From an uncultured Collinsella sp. (GTDB lineage Bacteria; Actinomycetota; Coriobacteriia; Coriobacteriales; Coriobacteriaceae), in contig CATZIG010000091.1 of NCBI GenBank assembly GCA_958419975.1, forward strand, positions 1-7,719: DNA of 7,719 nt, written 5' to 3'. The notes under the pieces were generated by a model. That model had not been told where the DNA came from. It saw only the letters and a list, made by a program, of their open reading frames with translations, and searched no databases. This document shows, piece after piece, positions 1 through 4,940 of this stretch. The translations under genes were made by a program, and so were the position numbers. Every line of letters starts with the position of its first letter. Within the stretch, counting starts at the first letter, position 1.

Positions 1-55
1 AACCCTGGACCTTGGGATTAAGAGTCCCCTGCTCTACCAACTGAGCTAACGACCC
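1..55 (-). tRNA. tRNA-Lys(CTT), 3' part cut by the window edge
   Basis: The 5' part of a lysine tRNA read on the minus strand, starting at 55. The acceptor 5' strand GGGTCGT, the D arm (GCTC...GAGC) and an anticodon arm with loop CTCTTAA (anticodon CTT, decoding AAG) are all present. The gene runs off the left edge inside the T arm. All 55 visible bases are identical to 120-174 in the next tRNA gene, so this is a tandem duplicate. It is the last visible gene of the tRNA operon. Confidence 0.93.
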
Positions 56-60
56 AAAGC

Positions 61-84
61 TAAAGTCCGTTATGACGGACTTTA
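61..84 (-). terminator. Perfect 10-bp hairpin between the two tRNA-Lys genes
   Basis: TAAAGTCCGT (61-70), loop TATG, then ACGGACTTTA (75-84) form a perfect 10-bp inverted repeat in the 43-nt spacer between the lysine tRNAs. On the minus strand it is followed by GCTTT and then the next tRNA, so there is no real U-tract. It may be a weak or partial terminator, or a structure guiding 3'/5' processing of the tRNA precursor. The hairpin is certain as sequence; its role is inferred. Confidence 0.4.
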
Positions 85-98
85 GAGGAGATATCGTG

Positions 99-174
99 TG
101 GTGGGCCGTCAGGGGTTCGAACCCTGGACCTTGGGATTAAGAGTCCCCTGCTCTACCAACTGAGCTAACGACCC
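99..174 (-). tRNA. tRNA-Lys(CTT), complete, CCA encoded
   Basis: A complete 76-nt lysine tRNA on the minus strand. The acceptor strands GGGTCGT and ACGGCCC pair with one T-G wobble. The D arm is GCTC/GAGC, the anticodon loop CTCTTAA gives anticodon CTT, and the T arm is CAGGG-TTCGAAC-CCCTG. The discriminator base is A and the 3' CCA is encoded at 99-101. The anticodon reads AAG, the lysine codon expected to dominate in a GC-rich genome. It lies 22 nt downstream of tRNA-His in the same operon and matches the partial copy at 1-55 over all its visible bases. Confidence 0.96.
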
Positions 175-196
175 GATATCAACACGAAGCAAGAAC

Positions 197-274
197 TGGG
201 GTGGGTAAAGGGACTCGAACCCTCGACCTACGGGACCACAACCCGTCGCTCTAGCCAACTGAGCTACACCCACC
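197..274 (-). tRNA. tRNA-His(GTG), with G-1 and encoded CCA
   Basis: A histidine tRNA on the minus strand. The acceptor 5' strand GTGGGTG pairs with TACCCAC (one wobble). The extra 5' base G-1, encoded at 274, faces discriminator C73, the identity pair that histidyl-tRNA synthetase recognises. The anticodon stem ACGGG/CCCGT carries the loop TTGTGGT (anticodon GTG), and the T loop is TTCGAGT. The 3' CCA is encoded at 197-199. It is the promoter-proximal gene of the His-Lys-Lys operon. Confidence 0.96.
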
Positions 275-300
275 GTGTCCTGTGCGCTTCGCGCTCGACT

Positions 301-329
301 ATTATTGCAAGGAACGCCACGCGATGCAA
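301..329 (-). promoter_or_regulatory. Promoter of the tRNA-His-Lys-Lys operon
   Basis: On the minus strand there is a -35 box TTGCAT (324-329), a 17-nt spacer and a -10 box AATAAT (301-306, five of six matches to TATAAT). Transcription would start near 294, about 20 nt before tRNA-His. The bases just after the -10 box (GTCGAGCGCG) are GC-rich, the kind of discriminator known to make stable-RNA promoters sensitive to ppGpp. The boxes are seen in the sequence; use and stringent control are inferred. Confidence 0.6.
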
Positions 330-336
330 GCCCCAA

Positions 337-379
337 TTTTCAAGAATTTTGAAAAGAGTTTTTCGAGCGCGTTTCGAGC
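337..379. other. Inverted repeat and direct repeat upstream of the aminotransferase gene
   Basis: The 165-nt spacer between the divergent tRNA operon and the aminotransferase gene holds an AT-rich inverted repeat, TTTTCAA (337-343) and TTGAAAA (349-355) around GAATT. It also holds a direct repeat TTTCGAGC at 361-368 and 372-379, offset by 11 nt, about one helical turn. Either could bind a regulator of the divergent promoters. I could not place a convincing plus-strand -35/-10 pair for the aminotransferase gene here, so its promoter stays unassigned. Confidence 0.25.
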
Positions 380-439
380 AATTCCCACCGGTTCCATAGG
401 AGTAAACTTGCCCCACTGCAAATCCTCGAAAGGACCGGC

Positions 440-1621
440 ATGAAAGAACTCTCCAACCGCACGGCAACATTTACCGATTCGGTCATCCGCCGCATGACAC
501 GCATCTCCAATAAGTACGATGCCGTCAACCTGTCGCAGGGCTTCCCCGACTTCGATCCTCCGGCGCAGCTGCTCAACAGCCTGAGCACCATCGCCGCCGA
601 CCCCAAGCCGCTCTACCACCAGTACTCCATTACCTGGGGCTCCCAGGCCATGCGCGAGGCGCTCGCCGCCAAACAGGAGCACTTTATGGGCATGCCGATC
701 GACCCCAACCAGAATATCGTGGTCACCTGCGGCTCCACCGAGGCCATGATGGCCGCCATGATGACGGTTACGAACCCCGGAGACAAGGTCGTCATCTTCT
801 CGCCGTTCTACGAGAACTACGGCGCTGACACCATTCTCTCGGATGCCGAGCCCATCTATGTGCCGCTCAACCCGCCCACGTTCGACTTTGACCGCGAGAC
901 GCTCGAGGCAGCCTTCCGCGACAACGACCCCAAGGCCATCGTCCTGTGCAACCCTTCCAACCCCTGCGGCAAGGTCTTTACGCGCGAGGAGCTCACCTTC
1001 ATCGCCGACCTCTGCAAAAAGTACGACGCCTACTGCATTACCGACGAGGTATACGAGCACATCGTCTACGCGCCCCACGAGCACGTCTATATGGCCACGC
1101 TGCCCGGCATGTTCGAGCGAACCATCAGCTGCAGCTCGCTGTCTAAGACGTACTCCATCACCGGTTGGCGCCTGGGCTACACCATCGCCCCGACCCAGAT
1201 CACCGAGCGTATCAAGAAGGTCCACGACTTTCTCACCGTGGGTGCCGCCGCTCCCCTGCAGGAAGCCGTTGTCACCGCCCTCAACTTCGACGACAGCTAT
1301 TACGATGAGGTCCTCGACCTCTACACCGCCAAACGCGACTTGTTCTGCCAGGGGCTCGATAGCATCGGTCTTGAGCATAACGTGCCGCAGGGCGCCTACT
1401 ACGTCATGATGGACATCTCTGAGTTTGGCTATGACAGCGACCTCGAATTCTGCGAGGACCTCGCATCCAAGGTGGGCGTGGGCGCCGTGCCCGGCTCGAG
1501 CTTCTTCCGCGAGCCCGTCAACCATCTGATTCGTTTCCACTTTGCCAAGCGGGATGAGACGCTTAACGCGGCACTGGAGAACCTCAAGTCGCTACGTGAT
1601 AAAATCAAGCCGCGCGGGTAA
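440..1621 (+). CDS. Class I/II PLP-dependent aminotransferase (kynurenine/methionine aminotransferase type)
   Basis: A 393-residue cytosolic fold-type I aminotransferase, full length for the family. It should transfer an amino group from an amino acid to a 2-oxo acid using pyridoxal phosphate. Visible landmarks are SQGFPDFDPP (32-41) at the substrate pocket, the ring-binding Asn174 in NPSNPCGK, Asp202 and Tyr205 in TDEVYE, the Schiff-base Lys236 in SLSKTYSITGWR with the phosphate-binding Arg244, and Arg365 in HLIRFHFA, placed to bind the substrate carboxylate. The N-terminal SQGFPDF signature favours the kynurenine-oxoglutarate/methionine aminotransferase group (E. coli YbdL-like) over aspartate aminotransferases, though exact substrates cannot be read from sequence. 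The ATG is preceded by GAAAGGA (428-434), 5 nt away. It is a single-gene unit with its own terminator. Confidence 0.92.
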   Translation: MKELSNRTATFTDSVIRRMTRISNKYDAVNLSQGFPDFDPPAQLLNSLSTIAADPKPLYHQYSITWGSQAMREALAAKQEHFMGMPIDPNQNIVVTCGSTEAMMAAMMTVTNPGDKVVIFSPFYENYGADTILSDAEPIYVPLNPPTFDFDRETLEAAFRDNDPKAIVLCNPSNPCGKVFTREELTFIADLCKKYDAYCITDEVYEHIVYAPHEHVYMATLPGMFERTISCSSLSKTYSITGWRLGYTIAPTQITERIKKVHDFLTVGAAAPLQEAVVTALNFDDSYYDEVLDLYTAKRDLFCQGLDSIGLEHNVPQGAYYVMMDISEFGYDSDLEFCEDLASKVGVGAVPGSSFFREPVNHLIRFHFAKRDETLNAALENLKSLRDKIKPRG

Positions 1622-1647
1622 GGACGGCCCGGCAACTAAAGCAACCA

Positions 1648-1692
1648 AAGAAGCCCCGCACCGCCCGCCACGTTGCGAGGCTTCTTCTTTTT
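1648..1692 (+). terminator. Rho-independent terminator after the aminotransferase gene
   Basis: AAGAAGCC (1648-1655) pairs perfectly with GGCTTCTT (1679-1686). An inner stem CGCA (1657-1660) with TGCG (1674-1677) closes the upper part. CTTTTT follows at 1687-1692. It starts 27 nt after the aminotransferase stop and separates that gene from the sugar-kinase gene. Confidence 0.85.
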
Positions 1693-1699
1693 ATAGCGC

Positions 1700-1727
1700 T
1701 TTCTTAAATGGTTTAGAGCCCTATACT
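1700..1727 (+). promoter_or_regulatory. Probable promoter of the ROK kinase gene
   Basis: A good -10 box TATACT (1722-1727, five of six matches) lies 38 nt before the ATG, directly after the upstream terminator. The -35 region is poor: TTTCTT at 1700-1705 with a 16-nt spacer is the best choice. The position between a terminator and a gene with a strong ribosome site supports a promoter here. Confidence 0.45.
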
Positions 1728-1765
1728 TTAGTCACGGAGCAACTCGTCCCAGAGAGAGGAATACT

Positions 1766-2656
1766 ATGGCAGAACAGCAGCTTATCGGAGCGCTCGAGGC
1801 CGGCGGCACCAAGATGGTCTGCGCCACGGGCTATGCAGACGGTACGGTCCTGGAGCGTGAGCAGATCGCGACCACGCCCCCGCAGGAGACCGTTGAGGCC
1901 GTCAATGCATGGTTTGCGAACAAGGGCATCGCCGCGCTGGGCATCGGCGCCTTTGGACCCACCGCAGTCAACCCTGCCTCGCCCCAATACGGCAAGATCC
2001 TGGAGACGCCCAAAACGGCATGGCGCTACTTCGACCTGCTGGGCACCATCCAAAACGAGCTCAATATTCCCTGCGGCTACGACACCGACGTCAACGTTGC
2101 CTGCTTGGGCGAGGTCACCTTTGGTTGCGCCCAGGGCCTCACGGACGTGGTCTACCTGACCATCGGCACCGGTGTGGGCGCCGGCGTGCTCTCGGGCGGT
2201 AAGCTCGTACACGGCATGATGCATCCCGAGGCCGGCCACATCCTGGTCACGCGCGACCCGCGCGACACCATCGGCGAGCATAGCGCTTGCCCCTTCCATG
2301 ACAACTGCCTCGAGGGCCTCATCGCCGGCCCCGGCGTTAAAAAGCGCTGGGATGGCAAGAGCGCCGGAGACATGGCCGATGACCCAGAGGCCATGGACCT
2401 GCTCGCAGGCTATCTAGCACAGGCGCTCATGACCTACACGCTGTGCTACGCGCCGCAAAAGATCATCATCGGCGGCGGTGTGGCCGACCACACCCCCATC
2501 GTGCCGCTCGCACGCAAAAAGTGTGCCGAGATGCTCAACGGCTATATCGTCACGCCCGAGGTCAACGACATCGATAACTACATCGTCAACAACAGCCTCG
2601 AGGGCAAGCAGGGCATTATGGGCTGCCTGGCCCTGGGCGCACAGGCGCTTCAGTAG
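1766..2656 (+). CDS. ROK-family sugar kinase, probable zinc-binding fructokinase
   Basis: A 296-residue cytosolic ATP-dependent sugar kinase of the ROK family, close to the fructokinase group of B. subtilis YdhR/GmuE. Such enzymes phosphorylate hexoses, typically fructose to fructose 6-phosphate. Visible features are the N-terminal phosphate-binding loop EAGGTK (11-16), DTDVN (106-110) with Asp108 as the expected catalytic base, the second phosphate motif IGTGVGAG (133-140), HPEAGH (153-158), and a zinc site formed by His158, Cys175, His178 and Cys181 (C-P-F-H-D-N-C), followed by the LEG of the family signature. IIIGGGVA (233-240) is the C-terminal adenosine motif. The ATG has GAGAGGA 5 nt upstream. 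The gene stands alone, with no transporter or sugar enzyme beside it, so the substrate is inferred from family only. A glucose or mannose substrate is possible. Confidence 0.9.
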   Translation: MAEQQLIGALEAGGTKMVCATGYADGTVLEREQIATTPPQETVEAVNAWFANKGIAALGIGAFGPTAVNPASPQYGKILETPKTAWRYFDLLGTIQNELNIPCGYDTDVNVACLGEVTFGCAQGLTDVVYLTIGTGVGAGVLSGGKLVHGMMHPEAGHILVTRDPRDTIGEHSACPFHDNCLEGLIAGPGVKKRWDGKSAGDMADDPEAMDLLAGYLAQALMTYTLCYAPQKIIIGGGVADHTPIVPLARKKCAEMLNGYIVTPEVNDIDNYIVNNSLEGKQGIMGCLALGAQALQ

Positions 2657-2739
2657 CAGACGCACCCACAGGGCGTGGCGCGCCCGGCAAATCCGACCTA
2701 CGGAACGACGCCACCACGCCTCATATAAGCCCTCTAATA

Positions 2740-2784
2740 AAAAAGGCCGCCTAGCACCAAGCATACGTCCTAGGCGGCCTTTTT
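2740..2784. terminator. Bidirectional terminator between the convergent kinase and VanZ genes
   Basis: Positions 2740-2754 (AAAAAGGCCGCCTAG) and 2770-2784 are perfect reverse complements, giving a 15-bp stem with a 15-nt loop. A T-run ends the stem on both strands, with a further TATTAG on the minus strand. It ends the plus-strand ROK kinase transcript and the minus-strand VanZ operon. The VanZ stop codon (2770-2772) is part of the stem. Confidence 0.9.
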
Positions 2785-3219
2785 GGCACATATCAGCGAC
2801 CGTAAGAGATATCGGAGCGCAACGCCCGTTGCCGCTCCACAGCAGTCGATCATCACATCGGTGATCATGCCGGCGCGTCCCGGCACAAAGAGCTGAATCG
2901 TCTCGTCAATCGAGGGAATCAGCAGCAGGAACACCGCCGTGGGCAGCAGCACGTCAAAGGTGCGCCGGCCCTCAAAATCAAAGGCGTGCGTTGCCAAGAT
3001 GCCGAGCACCATATACTCGGTAAAATGCGCGCACTTGCGAACAACAAAGTTGGTCACCCATTCATATGGAAGTCCCACGCTGTGCAGGAAACCGCGGATA
3101 GCTTCCATGACCGTTAGGCTCAGCGAGCCCGACCCCGAGCCGGGAACCAGCGAATTGCCCCAGATCAAGAGCGCCATCAGGCAGGTTACAACCGCCCATT
3201 TTCGATTGATCTTAACCAT
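2770..3219 (-). CDS. VanZ-family small integral membrane protein
   Basis: A 149-residue membrane protein with about four hydrophobic segments (roughly 8-25, 66-82, 88-104 and 118-140), the usual size for a stand-alone VanZ-like domain. The conserved polar positions of the family are present: RKCAHFTEY (Lys62, His65, Tyr69), DETIQ (Asp105, Glu106, Gln109), VPGR (112-115) and Asp121. VanZ itself gives low-level teicoplanin resistance in enterococci, but most chromosomal VanZ-like proteins have no known biochemical function, so no resistance role is claimed. The ATG lies 7 nt beyond the stop of the upstream gene. A GGAGG (plus-strand 3232-3236) lies inside the end of that gene, which suggests translational coupling, though the 12-nt spacing to the ATG is long. 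The stop codon falls in the terminator stem. Confidence 0.85.
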   Translation of the reverse strand: MVKINRKWAVVTCLMALLIWGNSLVPGSGSGSLSLTVMEAIRGFLHSVGLPYEWVTNFVVRKCAHFTEYMVLGILATHAFDFEGRRTFDVLLPTAVFLLLIPSIDETIQLFVPGRAGMITDVMIDCCGAATGVALRYLLRSLICAKKAA

Positions 3220-3226
3220 GCAGAAG

Positions 3227-4627
3227 TTATGCCTCCGCGCGGAGCGGCGCGAAGCTGGCGGTACCGCCCTCGATAACGCTCAGATAAGCACGGCCCGTAC
3301 GCTTGGCGGTAGAGGACTGCAGGCGCTCGATCTCTTCCTCGAGGATCTGATTGACGCGCTCGTGACGACGGTTTTCCATAATGCCGGCGGCAATAGCCTC
3401 GGCCCGCTCGATGCTCTCGCGCGAGATACGTGCAGTATCCTCGGGGAACACAGCGCTGTGACGGCCGACATAGGCGGGGGCAGCAGGCTGAGGGGCAGCG
3501 ACGGGAGCGGGGGCTGCAACAGGAGCGGGCTCGTCAATCTCATCCAGAATCGCGGTGGCGGCGGCCCACATGCCCTCGTGGCCCGAGTAATCAGCCATGG
3601 GGACATCAACCTCGAGCGAGGCATCCGGAAGGTCGCCGGTGTCGATGCGATCTTGGGCATCAATCGATGCGGTGATGGCTGCAGGCTCATCGAGGTCATC
3701 GAGATCGATGTCCGCGGCACCGGAGATGATAGGCATGCTGGCGAGGTTTGCATTGTACGGCGCAGCCTCAGCCGCCTGCTGCTGGGCAGGAGCGCCCCAC
3801 AGCGAGCTTTCGGCGGCACGGCGGGCGGCAACGGCCTCCTCGTCCGCAGTCATGGCTTCATCAACGTACGAATTGTCGGCAGAAGCGTTCGCGTCCGCCG
3901 AGGTAGCGCTGTAGGCGTTATTGGCTGCCGCGTTGGCGACGAGTGCCACGAAAGCCGCCGTGCTGCCCGCAGGGGCGGCCTGGGAGCCAGACACGGCGCG
4001 TGCCGCGGCGGCGATGTCGTCGCGATTGAAGGAGCCGGTCTGCCCGCCGTTGGTGAGCTCGTCGATGGCGACTTGATAGACGTCGCGCGAGTGTGCAGGG
4101 TCGCAGCTCACCGGCGAATCGTCGTCGAGCATACTGTCGATCATGGACCAAGCCTCGGCCTCGTCCATAGCATCTGCGGCTCGAGCGATGGTAGGGACAC
4201 CATCATCGGCATGACGGCGCTGGAACGCACCAGTCAGGCCGGAAAGGAATGCCGAGGTAGACTGCTCCGCCTGAGCCTGAGAAGCAGAAGCCGCAGCGTA
4301 AGGAGTCACATCCTGCTGCTGAGCTGGAATCGAGGCGGTCTTGAACTCGCTTTGATGCTGATTGAGATTGGCGGCACCGCTCATGGCATCGGGCTGGAAC
4401 AGACGCTCTTCACGCTGCGCACGGTACTCGGAGATACCCAGCGAGGCGGCATAGATACCCACGCCCGCCACCGCGCCCACGGCGAAGGGAACCGCACCTG
4501 CCACGACTGTCTCGTTCACCGACGAAAACGGCAGCGTCGCGGCATACATACCCACGGGAGCGGCAAGGCCGATCCCGCACGAAAGTCCGGCAAGGACTGC
4601 TCGTTGTGTTGCATCAGAAGAAGCCAT
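3227..4627 (-). CDS. Membrane-anchored, largely disordered protein of unknown function
   Basis: A 466-residue protein that I do not recognise. Two hydrophobic helices near the N terminus (about 8-32 and 40-64) should form a membrane hairpin. A charged stretch follows (YRAQREERLF, 68-77), then about 300 residues rich in Ala, Asp, Ser and Gln with little expected fold. More ordered parts are 155-195 (ending in SRDVYQVAIDEL), 345-366 (DYSGHEGMWAAATAILDEID), and a C-terminal charged helix at 395-438 (RISRESIERAE...EEEIERLQ), probably coiled coil. That helix is followed by RAYLSVIEGG. A Pro/Ala linker (367-385) precedes it. I chose ATG 4625-4627 because GGGGAG lies about 7 nt upstream. A TTG nine codons earlier (4652-4654) has no ribosome site. 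It is the first gene of an operon with the VanZ gene. The long tail is probably cytoplasmic, but the topology is not certain. Confidence 0.8.
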   Translation of the reverse strand: MASSDATQRAVLAGLSCGIGLAAPVGMYAATLPFSSVNETVVAGAVPFAVGAVAGVGIYAASLGISEYRAQREERLFQPDAMSGAANLNQHQSEFKTASIPAQQQDVTPYAAASASQAQAEQSTSAFLSGLTGAFQRRHADDGVPTIARAADAMDEAEAWSMIDSMLDDDSPVSCDPAHSRDVYQVAIDELTNGGQTGSFNRDDIAAAARAVSGSQAAPAGSTAAFVALVANAAANNAYSATSADANASADNSYVDEAMTADEEAVAARRAAESSLWGAPAQQQAAEAAPYNANLASMPIISGAADIDLDDLDEPAAITASIDAQDRIDTGDLPDASLEVDVPMADYSGHEGMWAAATAILDEIDEPAPVAAPAPVAAPQPAAPAYVGRHSAVFPEDTARISRESIERAEAIAAGIMENRRHERVNQILEEEIERLQSSTAKRTGRAYLSVIEGGTASFAPLRAEA

Positions 4628-4684
4628 GAGCTCTCCCCATCTTCCAGCACCCAAATCGCATCATTCAGTTGGCTGCGCGAGAGA

Positions 4685-4735
4685 AGATGAAGCGGGGCTA
4701 TGCCCCAAAGCAACGGTATATGGTTCGTTTCATCT
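4685..4735 (-). promoter_or_regulatory. Structured 5' leader of the membrane-protein/VanZ operon
   Basis: Within the leader, AGATGAA (4685-4691) and TTCATCT (4729-4735) can pair as an outer 7-bp stem around a tight inner hairpin GGGGC-TAT-GCCCC (4694-4706). The leader from the predicted start point (about 4757) to the ATG is about 130 nt, long for a simple gene. I recognise no riboswitch class in it. The rest of the 4628-4940 gap holds the promoter at 4764-4792 and the rho terminator. Confidence 0.35.
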
Positions 4736-4763
4736 GCGTTTTCCGTCGCGAAGCTTAAAAGCT

Positions 4764-4792
4764 ATTATGCGAAACCGCCCTGTCGATTGCAA
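4764..4792 (-). promoter_or_regulatory. Promoter of the membrane-protein/VanZ operon
   Basis: On the minus strand: -35 TTGCAA (4787-4792), a 17-nt spacer and -10 CATAAT (4764-4769, five of six matches). Transcription would begin near 4757. It lies between the rho terminator and the unknown gene, so this operon is transcribed separately from rho. Confidence 0.6.
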
Positions 4793-4870
4793 GCGACGAT
4801 GTCGGATTGAAACGGGAAACCTGCTGCTTGCCAGTCTTATGGTCAAAAATAAGTGCGAAGCGGCGATATA

Positions 4871-4904
4871 GAAAAGGGCCGAGGCTCAAAGCCCCGACCC
4901 TTTA
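4871..4904 (-). terminator. Rho-independent terminator of the rho gene
   Basis: Plus-strand 4873-4885 and 4891-4903 form the arms of a 13-bp stem around a 5-nt loop. In minus-strand RNA all positions pair, two of them as G-U wobbles, and the stem ends in UUUUCUAUA. In plus-strand RNA the same two positions would be A-C mismatches, so the element is built for the rho direction. It begins about 37 nt after the rho stop codon. Confidence 0.82.
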
Positions 4905-4940
4905 TCGCATTGATGATTAACGCTGCGTGTGGATGACAAC

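Noticed and set aside
302..1540. A 412-codon open frame on the minus strand opposite the aminotransferase gene
   Set aside because: It mirrors a clear enzyme gene in a GC-rich genome, where antisense frames stay open by codon bias. The protein is Val/Gly/Asp-rich and resembles no family, and it would run through the tRNA promoter region.
2770..3219. The VanZ-like gene as a glycopeptide-resistance gene
   Set aside because: No vanA-type cluster (ligase, dehydrogenase, dipeptidase, two-component system) is nearby, and isolated VanZ-like genes are common in chromosomes with no resistance role.
4628..4654. A longer 475-residue version of the unknown membrane protein starting at TTG 4652-4654
   Set aside because: No ribosome site precedes the TTG, whereas the ATG at 4625-4627 has GGGGAG at good spacing and directly precedes the hydrophobic N terminus.
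2939..4690. A 583-codon open frame on the plus strand antisense to the VanZ and unknown membrane-protein genes
   Set aside because: The minus-strand frames have good ribosome sites, a promoter, membrane helices and VanZ motifs. The antisense product is Arg/Gly-rich with no recognisable domain.
4626..4871. A small plus-strand open frame of 81 codons in the gap between the unknown gene and rho
   Set aside because: It overlaps the minus-strand promoter, leader and rho terminator, has no ribosome site and no recognisable protein features.
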